Shown here in pieces: positions 5,591 to 14,697 of a stretch of DNA of 15,439 bases. The notes under the pieces are model-generated. The model saw only the letters and a program-made list of their open reading frames with translations, made no database searches and was not told the origin of the DNA. The position numbers and the translations under genes are program-made. Numbering within the stretch: position 1 is the stretch's first letter; every line of letters starts with the position of its first letter. Source of the stretch: an uncultured Muribaculaceae bacterium (GTDB taxonomy: Bacteria > Bacteroidota > Bacteroidia > Bacteroidales > Muribaculaceae); assembly GCA_934636465.1 (NCBI GenBank), contig CAKUAR010000032.1, positions 1 to 15,439 on the forward strand. Reading direction: 5' to 3'.

Positions 5591-5740
5591 CACGTTGATT
5601 GTGACGCATGGCGCTCCAGTTGGCGCGCATGGCGCAAAGCCGTGGGTAGCGGCTCGTGTGCTTTGTCACACTCAAAGATAGGAAATAAGTTGCTCAAGAG
5701 CAAAAGCCGGCAACAAGAAAATTAAAAATCAATTCAAGAT

Positions 5741-8362
5741 ATGCTTACAGCAAAAGAAATCCGCGAATCGTTCAAGAAATTCTATGAGAGCAAAGGTCAC
5801 CACATAGTGCCGTCGGCTCCCATGGTGATTAAGGACGACCCCACACTCATGTTCACCAATGCGGGCATGAACCAGTTCAAAGACATAATCTTGGGCGACA
5901 AGCAGCCCAAATGGCGCCGTTGCACCGACTCGCAGAAATGTCTGCGCGTGAGCGGCAAGCACAACGACCTTGAGGAGGTGGGACATGACACCTACCACCA
6001 CACAATGTTTGAGATGCTCGGCAACTGGTCGTTTGGCGACTATTTTAAGCAGGGCGCAATAGATTATGCCTGGGAATTTCTTGTTGATGTAATGAAGATT
6101 GACCCCAAGAACCTGTATGCCACAGTGTTTGAAGGCGCAGAGAGCGAGGGTCTTGGTCGCGACGACGAAGCCGCTGGCTACTGGGAGGCTCACATGCCTA
6201 AAGACCACATTATCAACGGCAACAAGCACGACAACTTCTGGGAAATGGGCGACACAGGTCCATGCGGCCCGTGCAGCGAGATACACATCGACTTGCGTTC
6301 CGACGAGGAAAAGGCAAAAGTGCCTGGAGCTTCGCTCGTCAACAAAGACGACCCGCAAGTGATAGAGATATGGAACATCGTGTTCATGCAGTTTAACCGC
6401 AAAGCCGACGGCAGCCTCGAGCCACTGCCAATGCACGTTATTGACACCGGCATGGGCTTTGAGCGCCTGGTGCGCATCATGCAGGGCAAGCACTCAAACT
6501 ACGACACCGACATATTCCAGCCAATCATCAAGAAAATTGAGGAAATCAGCGGCTTGAAGTATGGCGAGAACAACGATGTTGACGTGGCAATGCGTGTGGT
6601 GGCCGACCATGTGCGCGCCATAGCGTTCTCAATAGCCGACGGACAGCTACCAAGCAACGCCAAGGCCGGCTATGTGATACGCCGCATCTTGCGCCGTGCC
6701 GTGCGTTATGCCTACACGTTCCTCGGTCAGAAGCTGGCGTTTATCTATCGCCTTGTTGACACACTCATTGAGTCGATGGGAGATGCCTATCCCGAACTTC
6801 CTGCCCAGGCCGACCTCATAAAGCATGTGATAAAGGAAGAGGAAGACTCGTTCTTGCGCACACTTGCCACCGGCATCAAGCTTATTGACAACATAGTGGA
6901 GCAAGCCAAGGCTGCCGGCAAGAAAGAAATTGACGGCAAAGAGGTGTTCACGCTCTATGACACATATGGATTTCCGCTCGACCTCACAGAGCTTATCCTC
7001 AAGGAAAACGGCATGACTGCAAATGAGGACGAGTTTAACGCCGAGATGCAGAAACAAAAGGAGCGCGCGCGCAATGCAGCTTCGGTTGAGACTACCGACT
7101 GGGTGGAGCTGCACGACGGCACATCGGAATTTGTGGGCTACGACCTCACGGAATGTGACACTGAGATTCTCAAATATCGCAAAGTGACGCAGAAGAAAAA
7201 CACGTTCTATCAGATAGTGCTGTCGCGCACACCGTTCTATGCCGAAATGGGCGGTCAGGTGGGCGACCGTGGCGTACTCACTTGCGGTGACGATAAAATA
7301 GAGGTGTTTGACACCAAGCGCGAGAACAACCTGCCGGTGCATCTTGTGAAGAAACTCCCTGCCGACGTTACCGAGACATTCCATGCAAGCATCGACGTGG
7401 CAAACCGCAAGGCCATATCCTGCAACCACTCGGCAACTCATATTCTCGACTACGCTCTGCGCACCGTGCTTGGCAAGCATGTGGAGCAAAAAGGCTCTTA
7501 CGTTGACGGCAAACTGCTGCGTTTCGACTTTTCACACTTCTCCAAGATGACCACCGAGGAAATACGCAAGGTGGAGCATTTGGCCAACGACATAATTCGC
7601 CAGGCCATTCCGCTTGAGGAGCACCGCGACATGCCTATCGACGACGCCAAGGCTCTGGGCGCAATAGCCCTGTTTGGCGAGAAATATGGCGACCGCGTGA
7701 GAGTGGTGAAATTTGGTCCGTCGGTGGAGCTGTGCGGAGGAACTCACGTGCAGAACACTGGCAACATAGGCATGATAAAGATTTTGAGCGAAAGCAGCAT
7801 TGCCGCCGGCATACGCCGCATCGAGGCCATTACAGGTGAGGCTGTGGAAGATGCGCTCGACCACTTTATCGACACTCTCAATGAAATCAAAGCTCGCCTC
7901 AACAACGCTCCTGACGCACTTGTGGCAATTCAGAAATACATCGCCGAAAACAATAACTTGCGCCGCGAGGTGGAGGGCTTCATTCAAGACCAGGTCAACA
8001 CCTTCAAGAAAGTGTCGCTCGAAAATGCCAAGGACATAAACGGCATAAAGGTAGCAACACTGTTTGGCCAGATTGTGCCCGATGTGGCAAAGGGCGTGGC
8101 GTTTGCGTTCAAGGCCGAAAAATTGCCCAACACCGTGTTCCTTGCAGCCACTCACGATAGCGGCAAGCCTATGCTCACCGTACAAGTGAGCGAAGACTTG
8201 GTGAAGAGCGGACTAAACGCCGGTAAGATAGTGCGTGAAGCCGCCAAGTGCATTCAAGGCGGTGGCGGTGGTCAGCCACACTTCGCACAAGCAGGCGGCC
8301 GCAATGCCGATGGTCTGGGGGCTGCGCTTGAGAAGATGAAACAGCTCATAAGTGAGAACTGA
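5741..8362 (+). CDS. alaS: Alanine-tRNA ligase (alanyl-tRNA synthetase)
   Basis: The enzyme attaches alanine to tRNA-Ala using ATP in the cytosol and hydrolyses misacylated products. The product is 873 residues, the usual bacterial size. The class II catalytic core occupies roughly residues 1-240 ([12 protein letters not shown], then [12 protein letters not shown]). The tRNA-recognition region follows. The editing domain contains HSATH (His563 and His567) and CGGTH (Cys665 and His669), the four zinc or editing-site positions. A C-terminal DHHA1-type C-Ala domain ends with the Gly-rich [14 protein letters not shown]. No key residue is missing. It has its own promoter and terminator, so it appears to be a single-gene unit. 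Confidence 0.98.
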   Translation: MLTAKEIRESFKKFYESKGHHIVPSAPMVIKDDPTLMFTNAGMNQFKDIILGDKQPKWRRCTDSQKCLRVSGKHNDLEEVGHDTYHHTMFEMLGNWSFGDYFKQGAIDYAWEFLVDVMKIDPKNLYATVFEGAESEGLGRDDEAAGYWEAHMPKDHIINGNKHDNFWEMGDTGPCGPCSEIHIDLRSDEEKAKVPGASLVNKDDPQVIEIWNIVFMQFNRKADGSLEPLPMHVIDTGMGFERLVRIMQGKHSNYDTDIFQPIIKKIEEISGLKYGENNDVDVAMRVVADHVRAIAFSIADGQLPSNAKAGYVIRRILRRAVRYAYTFLGQKLAFIYRLVDTLIESMGDAYPELPAQADLIKHVIKEEEDSFLRTLATGIKLIDNIVEQAKAAGKKEIDGKEVFTLYDTYGFPLDLTELILKENGMTANEDEFNAEMQKQKERARNAASVETTDWVELHDGTSEFVGYDLTECDTEILKYRKVTQKKNTFYQIVLSRTPFYAEMGGQVGDRGVLTCGDDKIEVFDTKRENNLPVHLVKKLPADVTETFHASIDVANRKAISCNHSATHILDYALRTVLGKHVEQKGSYVDGKLLRFDFSHFSKMTTEEIRKVEHLANDIIRQAIPLEEHRDMPIDDAKALGAIALFGEKYGDRVRVVKFGPSVELCGGTHVQNTGNIGMIKILSESSIAAGIRRIEAITGEAVEDALDHFIDTLNEIKARLNNAPDALVAIQKYIAENNNLRREVEGFIQDQVNTFKKVSLENAKDINGIKVATLFGQIVPDVAKGVAFAFKAEKLPNTVFLAATHDSGKPMLTVQVSEDLVKSGLNAGKIVREAAKCIQGGGGGQPHFAQAGGRNADGLGAALEKMKQLISEN

Positions 8363-8388
8363 TGATTGCTTAACATATTGACTTTTAG

Positions 8389-8415
8389 GCCGTGCCATCA
8401 AGGCACGGCTTTTTT
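8389..8415 (+). terminator. Intrinsic terminator of alaS
   Basis: GCCGTGCC (8389-8396) and GGCACGGC (8402-8409) form a perfect 8-bp stem with a 5-nt loop, followed by six Ts. It lies 26 bp after the alaS stop codon. Confidence 0.93.
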
Positions 8416-8460
8416 GTTTTAAGTTTTTTCTGTTTACCCCCCCCTATGGGATTTTTTGCA

Positions 8461-8468
8461 TATCTTTG
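8461..8468 (+). promoter_or_regulatory. Bacteroidota -7 promoter element TATCTTTG
   Basis: This is an exact TAnnTTTG match, 25 bp before the ATG at 8494. No clear -33 TTTG is found at 19-21 nt upstream; that place holds a C-rich run (8437-8444). Confidence 0.55.
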
Positions 8469-8493
8469 GGTATTATTGACAAAAGATAATGAC

Positions 8494-9885
8494 ATGACGA
8501 CATTTGAAACCGTTGGGAAAATGACCGTGCGCAGTGCCATGCTTGTGGTGCTGGCCGTGGTGGCAATAGCGATTTCTTCATGCTCTGACGATGATGACTG
8601 GTGGGGCGATGAAGCCACAAAAGAAGTTTTTGAAAAAGGAATATCAGTCAGCGAAAGCGGCGGAGAAGTGAACGTGGCTTTTGCCGGCGACGGGCGCGTT
8701 TGGACTCCAAGTGTGGTGTATGGCGACACTACCGGCGGCAGCTGGATTGAAGTGAAAAAGTTAATAACAGATAACGGCTTGGCTTGTTTCTCGATTAAGA
8801 TAGCTGACAGCCAAGATATTGACCTGCGTCGTGCCAAGATAGAGTTTGTGAGTGGCAAAAAGCGGCACATAGTGCCAGTGGAGCAGGCTGCAAAACCACA
8901 AGTGGTGGTTGCAAAGCAGCTTTATTTGGTGCCGAGCGCGGGAGGCACAGTCGATGTTGTGTTTGACACCAATGGGGAATATGCGTGCAACATACTCAGC
9001 ATTGCCGGCTCTTGGCTCAAGGAGACCTCTGCTTCGCAAAATGGGCACCGGGTGACGGTTAGTTTTGCAGCCGACGCAAACAACTCGTTTGGCCGCGAGG
9101 CTAAAATCATGGTGAGTTGCCGTCGCACAGGCGATGCAAAGATAGTTGTTTTGAGGCAAGAGCCGCGGCAGTTTGCTCCGGTTGAAACGATGCATGTGGC
9201 AACGAGCGGTCAACTCGCCACAATGCTTGGCTCCGACGAGAGCAACTGGCGGCGCATCAATCACTTGACACTTGACGGCACGCTCAACTTTGAAGATGTG
9301 GAGACATTGAAAAACATGTTCAAAAGATATGACGGCTATTCATCACCGCTCACCGTCATTAACATGGCCAAAGTGCAGACACATGAGATTGGCTATCGTG
9401 TGCCCACCTGCATGTTCTCTGGAGCCATATCGCTCACGGCGGTGACGCTTCCGCTCGATGCTCGCACCATAGGCACATGTGCGTTTCAGCACTGCACTTC
9501 GCTGCGGAGCATAACCATTCCGAATGACGTGCGCACCATAGAAGGCCAAGCGTTTGCAATGTGCGACAGCTTGGAGGAAATCAAAATATCACCTCTCTCG
9601 CAGCTCACCAAGATAGGCGCATACGCGTTTAACACCGGCACTGCGGTTGACGACCTGCTGCTGCCTGGCGGTGTGACGGCTTTGGACTACACATCGCTGT
9701 TTGGACTTAAAATTAAGCGGTTGCATGTGCGAGCCACCACTCCGCCTGTTGTGACTCCGAAGCGCAAAGGCAAGACCACCACCGTGCTTTGTGTGCCAAA
9801 GGGCTGTGTGGAGGCATATCGCAATGCCGCCTATTGGAAAGACTTTGCCGAAATAATTGAAGACACGGAAGATGACTCCGAGTGA
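8494..9885 (+). CDS. Surface lipoprotein with two BACON domains and BspA-type leucine-rich repeats
   Basis: From the ATG at 8494 the product is 463 residues. The lipoprotein signal ends in AISSC (Cys30), followed by the acidic SDDDDWW, a typical Bacteroidota surface-export context. Two BACON domains follow, about residues 47-135 and 140-225; each begins with SxxGG-like strands and ends with a conserved EQ or RQE. BACON domains often bind carbohydrate or mucin, or act as spacers. Residues about 290-410 hold LRR_5 repeats of BspA type (IGTCAFQHCTSLRSITIP and IEGQAFAMCDSLEEIKI). The end ATTPP...VPKGCVEAYRNAAYWKDF is the usual BspA closing segment. The likely role is adhesion or glycan binding at the cell surface. 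The ATG at 8521 is an alternative start with a shorter signal. The frame continues upstream into the alaS terminator, so earlier starts are rejected. Confidence 0.9.
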   Translation: MTTFETVGKMTVRSAMLVVLAVVAIAISSCSDDDDWWGDEATKEVFEKGISVSESGGEVNVAFAGDGRVWTPSVVYGDTTGGSWIEVKKLITDNGLACFSIKIADSQDIDLRRAKIEFVSGKKRHIVPVEQAAKPQVVVAKQLYLVPSAGGTVDVVFDTNGEYACNILSIAGSWLKETSASQNGHRVTVSFAADANNSFGREAKIMVSCRRTGDAKIVVLRQEPRQFAPVETMHVATSGQLATMLGSDESNWRRINHLTLDGTLNFEDVETLKNMFKRYDGYSSPLTVINMAKVQTHEIGYRVPTCMFSGAISLTAVTLPLDARTIGTCAFQHCTSLRSITIPNDVRTIEGQAFAMCDSLEEIKISPLSQLTKIGAYAFNTGTAVDDLLLPGGVTALDYTSLFGLKIKRLHVRATTPPVVTPKRKGKTTTVLCVPKGCVEAYRNAAYWKDFAEIIEDTEDDSE

Positions 9886-9886
9886 G

Positions 9887-10402
9887 TCACTGCGTGGAGC
9901 AAGTGGGGAAAAGCACTTCTCTGATGGCTTGCCGGAATGAGGCCTCGTCGAGCGCGCCCACTTGCACTGTGGGTTTGCCTGTGACAGGCACAAACAATAT
10001 GGTGGGCACGCTTTGAATGCCAAACACCATGGCAAGCTGTTTCTCTTTGTCGATGTCTATTTTATACACGTCGATTTTTCCTGCATAATCTTTTGCAATC
10101 TTGTCAACCGTGGGCGACATTCTGCGGCATGGGCCGCACCATGTGGCAAAGAAGTCGATTATGGCAGGTTTTTTGCCCTCAAACACCCATTCGTTGGGGT
10201 GCTTCTCAAAGTCTATCACTTTTTTCTTGAATTCGGCAGTCGTCAGAAATATCACCTTTCCGGTAGCAGTGTCGGTCGCGGCGGTGGTGGTTTTCTCGGT
10301 TTTTGCCTTTGTGGCCTTTGTGCGGGTCTTGCCTTTGTTTTGTGAGCAAGCTGACAGCCCTATGAATACTATGGCGACTATGAGTAATAATTTCTTAATC
10401 AT
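9887..10402 (-). CDS. Thioredoxin-fold lipoprotein
   Basis: The product is 171 residues. A lipoprotein signal ends LSAC (Cys19), followed by a Lys/Thr-rich linker to about residue 48. The thioredoxin domain has AIIDFFATWCGPC (active-site Cys89 and Cys92) and the cis-proline loop SVPT (Pro133). The WCGPC motif suggests a reducing, thioredoxin-like role; the lipid anchor suggests it acts in the periplasm. Redox partners cannot be identified, although the Cys-rich exported product at 2903-3328 is a conceivable substrate. Its stop codon lies 1 bp from that of the convergent lipoprotein gene. No strong -7 element is seen upstream. Confidence 0.92.
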   Translation of the reverse strand: MIKKLLLIVAIVFIGLSACSQNKGKTRTKATKAKTEKTTTAATDTATGKVIFLTTAEFKKKVIDFEKHPNEWVFEGKKPAIIDFFATWCGPCRRMSPTVDKIAKDYAGKIDVYKIDIDKEKQLAMVFGIQSVPTILFVPVTGKPTVQVGALDEASFRQAIREVLFPTCSTQ

Positions 10403-10472
10403 CTTGTGCTGACGTTTTTTTGCTTAAGAGGTTGTGAATATGCGCTTGTGGCGCGTTAATATAGAAACAACA

Positions 10473-10520
10473 AAAGGGAGCCTTGCCGTGTGTGGCTTTG
10501 TTAGGGCACCCTTTGTTTTT
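10473..10520. terminator. Probable terminator between DUF3127 and thioredoxin genes
   Basis: AAAGGG (10473-10478) pairs with CCCTTT (10509-10514). After one mismatch a further GCC/GGC pairing closes a large loop. T-rich DNA lies on both sides; on the minus strand the tail reads TTTTGTTGTTT. It would end the DUF3127 transcript before the thioredoxin gene. Confidence 0.55.
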
Positions 10521-10589
10521 CGTTTTTTTTGATTTTTTGTGGCTCGTCTTGCTTCACCTACCAGTGTGGAGCGGTTGCCGTCGGCCAGT

Positions 10590-10973
10590 TTAGAATGGCA
10601 GGTCGTCGGCTGCGGCTGGAGTGCCGAAGTCTTGCACCTCGGCAGGTGCGCCTTGCAGTGTCTGTGCGTCGGCTGGAGCACCGGCTGCAGGAGCTGCGGC
10701 AGCAGCGCCGTCTTTGTCGGCTTTCCACCCGCGTATGCTTGTGTACCAGCGGCCGTTGTACTCACGGCTCTCAATGTCGAAGCTCAGAGTGATTACGTCG
10801 CCCACTTCGAGTGGATATTGGTTGGCACGCTCGCCAAAGAAGTCAAAAAACACTTTCTTTGGGTAGGCGTCGAGTGTTTCGAGCACGTATTCCTGTTTGT
10901 TCCATGCGTTGCCGGCTTTCGACGTTCCGCTTACTGGCTCAAGCTTTTGTATGATTTTACCTTTTACTTCCAT
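10590..10973 (-). CDS. DUF3127 protein, OB-fold-like with SSB-type C-terminal tip
   Basis: The product is 127 residues. Residues 1-85 match the DUF3127 pattern of Bacteroidota: MEVKGKIIQKL, WNKQEYVLET, VFFDFFGERA, VGDVITLSFDIESREYNGRWYTSI. This is consistent with a single OB-like beta-barrel that could bind single-stranded nucleic acid. Residues 88-120 are an Ala/Pro/Gln-rich disordered linker, and the protein ends DDLPF. That layout copies single-stranded DNA-binding protein, whose acidic tip (DDDIPF in E. coli) recruits replication and repair proteins. The DNA-binding role is inference. It has its own -7 element upstream and a terminator downstream, so it is probably monocistronic. Confidence 0.85.
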   Translation of the reverse strand: MEVKGKIIQKLEPVSGTSKAGNAWNKQEYVLETLDAYPKKVFFDFFGERANQYPLEVGDVITLSFDIESREYNGRWYTSIRGWKADKDGAAAAAPAAGAPADAQTLQGAPAEVQDFGTPAAADDLPF

Positions 10974-11027
10974 GATTGTATCTTAAAAAATAGTTATCAA
11001 AAAGAATAGCGATAATGCTTATCTGTG

Positions 11028-11035
11028 CAAAATTA
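11028..11035 (-). promoter_or_regulatory. Bacteroidota -7 promoter element TAATTTTG for the DUF3127 gene
   Basis: On the minus strand this is an exact TAnnTTTG match about 55 bp upstream of the start codon. No good -33 element is evident. Confidence 0.5.
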
Positions 11036-11111
11036 CGCAAAACTTTCAAGAAATAGGGCTGCCGCTCTGAAAATTATTTTTTGCGCGTCGTGCACAGCGT
11101 GCCACCGCCAA

Positions 11112-11765
11112 TCATTTGCGTTTTTGTGTGGGTGTGGAGTAGGGGGCTGGCACTGTGCCGGTCTTTTGCATTTCTGATTTGGTGGTGGAAGCGTTTTTAT
11201 ATGGCATCTCGTCGCACAAGAAATCGATGATGAAATTGCCCGTGTCGTTGTCTATTTTAAATTCCTTGATGTCGTAGTGATACTCGCTTGAGGAGAATGA
11301 CGACACATATTTCTTGATGCGCAGAGTGGCAAACAAATCCTTCTTTTTGCCACCACTTGGGTCATAAATCACGAGGTTTGCAACATCGTTCTCTCCCATA
11401 AATTTGGGGTCAGCCTCAAAGGCGGCTTCCACTATGCCTATTTTGCCTTCGCCAGCCTGTCCTTCACGAAACACCACTATGGCAGGTTTGCCCTGATAGC
11501 TGAATTCGCGAATCATGCGCCAGTTAGTTGTGGCGTTGCCCAGAGCAAAAATGCCTTTGCTGTTGCTCCATTTGTCTCTTAGGTCGGCTGCCGACACCTT
11601 TGTCATCTTGTTGTTGCTGTCATAATACATGACCATGGTTTTGGCGAGCTCCTCGTTGTAGCTGTCAAGGCCGCCAAAGAGGTCGAATAGCTGTGCGTGT
11701 GCATTAAAGCTGCCTGCGCAGATTGTCAGCACGAGTAGCAGAAAAAGTTTGCGAGCTGTTGTCAT
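11112..11765 (-). CDS. Exported protein, unknown function
   Basis: The product is 217 residues. Residues 1-24 are a signal peptide (ARKLFLLLVLTICAG, then a likely cut after NAHA), and there is no lipobox cysteine. The mature part is mixed alpha/beta with KGIFALGNATTNWRM, AIVVFREGQAGEGKIGIVEAAFEAD and LVIYDPSGGKKKDLFATLRIKKYVSSF. The last 25 residues are Thr/Lys/Pro-rich and probably disordered. I do not recognise the family. It is transcribed in the same direction as the DUF3127 gene, 138 bp upstream of it, but that gene has its own promoter element. Upstream it is divergent from rsfS. Confidence 0.75.
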   Translation of the reverse strand: MTTARKLFLLLVLTICAGSFNAHAQLFDLFGGLDSYNEELAKTMVMYYDSNNKMTKVSAADLRDKWSNSKGIFALGNATTNWRMIREFSYQGKPAIVVFREGQAGEGKIGIVEAAFEADPKFMGENDVANLVIYDPSGGKKKDLFATLRIKKYVSSFSSSEYHYDIKEFKIDNDTGNFIIDFLCDEMPYKNASTTKSEMQKTGTVPAPYSTPTQKRK

Positions 11766-11857
11766 TAGTAGATGAGTTTATTAAAAATTGAAAAATAAAG
11801 TTTTTTTGTGAGAGGGTGTCGTGCGGCTTGTGGTTTTTGAGGTTTGAGTCGCAACTT

Positions 11858-11865
11858 CAAAGATA
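11858..11865 (-). promoter_or_regulatory. Candidate -7 element TATCTTTG for the exported protein gene
   Basis: On the minus strand this exact TAnnTTTG match stands about 90 bp upstream of the start codon at 11765. A second match, TAACTTTG, lies at 11901-11908 on the same strand. Neither has a clear -33 partner, so which one is used is open. Confidence 0.4.
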
Positions 11866-11928
11866 TGGCTTTTATTTTATTAAAACATTATTTAAGATGA
11901 CAAAGTTAGAAGCTGTTGAAAAAAAAAC

Positions 11929-11936
11929 TATCTTTG
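11929..11936 (+). promoter_or_regulatory. Candidate -7 element TATCTTTG for the rsfS operon
   Basis: This is an exact TAnnTTTG match 36 bp upstream of the rsfS start codon in an AT-rich leader. No clear TTTG is found at the -33 spacing. Confidence 0.55.
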
Positions 11937-11972
11937 TAAACTTATATTTTCATCAAATTATAAATCAACGGA

Positions 11973-12332
11973 ATGTCAGAATCCCAAGCTTTATTAAGCA
12001 GTATTATTGAAGCTATTCAAGATAAAAAAGGTAAAAATATCACACAAGTGGATTTGAGCAAAATCGATTGCGCCACAACGCAAGGTTTTGTGATTTGCAC
12101 CGGAAACACACCAATCCAAGTGAATGCCATAGCCGACAACGTGCGTGAGGCGGTGGCAAAACAAACGGGTATCAAGCCTTATAACTACGACGGCTACACT
12201 AACTCGCAGTGGATAGTGATAGATTATGGCACGATTTATGTACATGTGTTTTTACCGGAGTATCGCGAGAAATACCGGCTTGAGGAGTTGTGGAACGATG
12301 CCAGTATCGTGAATATTCCCGACCTCGACTGA
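11973..12332 (+). CDS. rsfS: Ribosomal silencing factor RsfS (Iojap family)
   Basis: RsfS binds ribosomal protein L14 of the large subunit and blocks subunit joining during starvation, in the cytosol. The product is 119 residues, the normal size. The Iojap core is clear: DKKGKNITQVDLSKI near residue 17, then FVICTGNTPIQVNAIADNV, then the conserved NYDGYTNSQWIVIDYGTIYVHVF. The closing YREKYRLEELWNDA is also typical. It heads an operon with a small membrane protein, 5 bp behind, and ftsH. The rsfS-ftsH pairing is one I know from Bacteroidota genomes. Confidence 0.95.
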   Translation: MSESQALLSSIIEAIQDKKGKNITQVDLSKIDCATTQGFVICTGNTPIQVNAIADNVREAVAKQTGIKPYNYDGYTNSQWIVIDYGTIYVHVFLPEYREKYRLEELWNDASIVNIPDLD

Positions 12333-12337
12333 AAATA

Positions 12338-12523
12338 ATGACAAAAGTCACTCAAAATATAGTTTCTTTTTGCAAGAAGAAGGGCAAGACGCTGCTTCTG
12401 CTTTTGGCACCAACGGTTGCGGTGGGTTTGCTGTGCAATTATGCCTTTGGAGAGGAAGTAAGTTGGCTTTTGGGCTGTATTATGGGATTTTTGGTAATTA
12501 ATAAAATATTATTAGATAATTGA
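12338..12523 (+). CDS. Small two-segment membrane protein between rsfS and ftsH
   Basis: The product is 61 residues with a basic N-terminus (MTKVTQ to CKKKGK) and two hydrophobic segments, about 18-36 and 41-57, separated by the short acidic FGEE. This is consistent with a helical hairpin in the inner membrane. Its ATG follows the rsfS stop by 5 bp. Its TGA stop overlaps the ftsH ATG in the five bases TGATG, so translation of ftsH is probably coupled to it. I do not recognise a named family. Because its position is so tight to ftsH, a role as partner or modulator of the FtsH protease is conceivable but unproven. Confidence 0.75.
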   Translation: MTKVTQNIVSFCKKKGKTLLLLLAPTVAVGLLCNYAFGEEVSWLLGCIMGFLVINKILLDN

Positions 12524-14622
12524 TGGCAAATAAATCTTCAAATAAAAAGTCTCCACGCAAGAAGTTCGTAATGAACCTCTACTGGATGTATGCGCTCATC
12601 ATGCTTGGCTTGATTGGCATTTATGTATTGCAAGACGAGTCCGTCAGCAAGGAAGTGAGCTGGACCCAGTTCCAGAGTCTGGTTCAGCAGGGTGGCGTGA
12701 AAAAAATAGTCGTGATAACCGACAACAAGCAGCCACAAGCAGTGGGCGAGTTGAACGACTCTCTTGCTCATGAAGTCTTTGGCACAAGAACTCCAGAAAA
12801 GGGAGTTCCGGCAAAAATCACTGCAGCCGTGCCGTCGAGCGACAAGTTCGACGCATGCGTTGACCACTGGCGGCAGACAGGCGTGTTCCGTGGCGACGTG
12901 ACCTATGAGCGCGGTAGCGACATATCGTCGTGGATATGGAGCTTTGGCCCCGTGATACTGCTTGTGGTGCTTTGGTTCTGGCTGATGCGACGCATGTCGG
13001 GCGGCGGTGGAGCCGGCGGCGGAGGCGTGTTCAGCGTGGGCAAGGCCAAGGCTAAGCTCTTTGACAAGGACAACTCGCAGAAAGTGACGTTTAAGGACGT
13101 GGCAGGCCTGCACGAGGCAAAGACCGAGGTGGCAGAGATAGTGGATTTCTTGCGCAACCCCACACACTACACCGAGCTGGGCGGCAAGATACCCAAGGGC
13201 GCGCTGCTCGTGGGCCCTCCTGGCACTGGTAAGACTCTGCTTGCCAAGGCTGTGGCAGGTGAGGCAGATGTGCCGTTTTTCTCCATGTCGGGTTCCGACT
13301 TCGTGGAAATGTTTGTGGGTGTGGGAGCATCGCGTGTGCGCGACCTCTTTGCCCAGGCCAAGGAGAAAGCTCCGTGCATCGTGTTTATCGACGAAATAGA
13401 TGCCGTGGGACGTGCCCGCGGTAAAAATCCGAATATGGGTTCAAACGACGAGCGTGAAAACACGCTCAACCAGTTGCTCACCGAGATGGACGGTTTTGGC
13501 AGCAACAGTGGCGTGATAATTCTCGCCGCCACCAACCGTGCCGACATTCTCGACAAGGCTTTGCTGCGTGCCGGCCGTTTCGACCGTCAAATCTATGTGG
13601 ATTTGCCGGAATTGAGCGACCGTAAAGAAATCTTTCAGGTGCATTTGCGCAAGGTGAAGATTGATGGCAGTGTTGACATTGACTTGCTTGCGCGTCAAAC
13701 GCCAGGCTTCTCTGGAGCCGACATAGCCAATGTGTGCAACGAGGCTGCCTTGATTGCCGCGCGCAACAACAAAAAGGCGGTGCAACGCCAGGACTTCAGC
13801 GACGCCGTTGACCGCATAGTGGGTGGACTGGAAAAACGCTCCAAGATAATGACCGACGAGGAACGCCGCTCCATAGCTGTGCACGAGGCCGGACACGCCA
13901 CCGTGAGCTGGCACTTGCGCTATGCCGACCCTCTCATCAAGGTCACGATAGTGCCGCGTGGCAAGGCTCTGGGCGCAGCATGGTATATGCCCGAAGAACG
14001 CCAGATAGAGCCAAAGCAGGCTTTGCTCGACCAGATATGCTCGTTGCTTGCCGGCCGTGTGGCAGAGCAGATGTTCCTTGGGTTTACTGACACCGGTGCT
14101 CTCAACGACCTTGAGCGTGCCACCAAGATGGCTTACGCCATGGTCACATACTACGGCATGAGCAACGGTCTGCCCAACATATCCTATTACGACTCGTCGG
14201 GTCAAGCCTACGGCTTCACCAAGCCTTATAGCGAGGCTCGTGCCCAGGCTATCGACAAGGAGGTGCAAGCCATAATCGACGAGCAGTATCGCCGTGCCGG
14301 TGAAATCTTGGCACAATACACCGAGGGACACCACCAGCTTGCCGACTTGCTGCTGAAACGTGAGGTGATTTATACCGAAGACGCCGAGCGCATATTTGGC
14401 AAACGCCAGTGGTTGAGTCGCACCGACGAGATTCTGAAAGCTAACGAGGTGACGAAGAAACTTGCCGCTGGCAGTAGCGAGGCTAAACCAGCATCGACCA
14501 ACGATGATGCAGCCGCTCCTGAAACAGCTGATACCGCTACAGTCGACCAACTGTCTGCACATGCTGACGACGACCAGACTCCGCCGCCGTTCAATCCCGA
14601 CAATCAGTCTGACACGAAATAA
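12523..14622 (+). CDS. ftsH: ATP-dependent zinc metalloprotease FtsH
   Basis: FtsH is a hexameric inner-membrane protease that unfolds and degrades misfolded membrane proteins and regulatory proteins. The product is 699 residues. Transmembrane segments lie at about 18-37 and 137-156 and enclose a periplasmic domain. After a Gly-rich linker comes the AAA+ module: Walker A GPPGTGKT (231-238), Walker B VFIDEID (287-293) and the second region of homology with arginines at 352 and 355. The zinc site is HEAGH (454-458) with Asp529 as third ligand. The second-region motif reads LLRAGRFDR where most homologues have LLRPGRFDR. The last 60 residues are Ala/Thr/Asp-rich and disordered. The ATG at 12523 is preferred over the TTG just before it because it forms the TGATG overlap with the upstream gene. 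Confidence 0.98.
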   Translation: MANKSSNKKSPRKKFVMNLYWMYALIMLGLIGIYVLQDESVSKEVSWTQFQSLVQQGGVKKIVVITDNKQPQAVGELNDSLAHEVFGTRTPEKGVPAKITAAVPSSDKFDACVDHWRQTGVFRGDVTYERGSDISSWIWSFGPVILLVVLWFWLMRRMSGGGGAGGGGVFSVGKAKAKLFDKDNSQKVTFKDVAGLHEAKTEVAEIVDFLRNPTHYTELGGKIPKGALLVGPPGTGKTLLAKAVAGEADVPFFSMSGSDFVEMFVGVGASRVRDLFAQAKEKAPCIVFIDEIDAVGRARGKNPNMGSNDERENTLNQLLTEMDGFGSNSGVIILAATNRADILDKALLRAGRFDRQIYVDLPELSDRKEIFQVHLRKVKIDGSVDIDLLARQTPGFSGADIANVCNEAALIAARNNKKAVQRQDFSDAVDRIVGGLEKRSKIMTDEERRSIAVHEAGHATVSWHLRYADPLIKVTIVPRGKALGAAWYMPEERQIEPKQALLDQICSLLAGRVAEQMFLGFTDTGALNDLERATKMAYAMVTYYGMSNGLPNISYYDSSGQAYGFTKPYSEARAQAIDKEVQAIIDEQYRRAGEILAQYTEGHHQLADLLLKREVIYTEDAERIFGKRQWLSRTDEILKANEVTKKLAAGSSEAKPASTNDDAAAPETADTATVDQLSAHADDDQTPPPFNPDNQSDTK

Positions 14623-14641
14623 CATATCTGTCAGATAAAAC

Positions 14642-14680
14642 CAACAAGGGCTGCAAGCAAATTGCTTGTGGCCCTTGTTG
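14642..14680. terminator. Long hairpin after ftsH, without a U-tract
   Basis: CAACAAGGGC (14642-14651) pairs with GCCCTTGTTG (14671-14680), a perfect 10-bp stem. After a TG/TG mismatch the inner arms CAAGC and GCTTG pair around AAATT. It lies 19 bp behind the ftsH stop. No run of Ts follows on either strand, so it may stabilise the 3' end or end transcription only with a helper factor. Confidence 0.5.
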
Positions 14681-14697
14681 TCAAGTCGGGGGGTATG

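Noticed and set aside
5591..5740. T-box leader for alaS
   Set aside because: The T-box consensus is absent, no terminator-antiterminator pair is visible, and I know of no T-box regulation in Bacteroidota.
5729..6493. 254-codon minus-strand frame opposite alaS
   Set aside because: It is a shadow of the alaS codon pattern; the plus-strand product is an unmistakable alanyl-tRNA synthetase.
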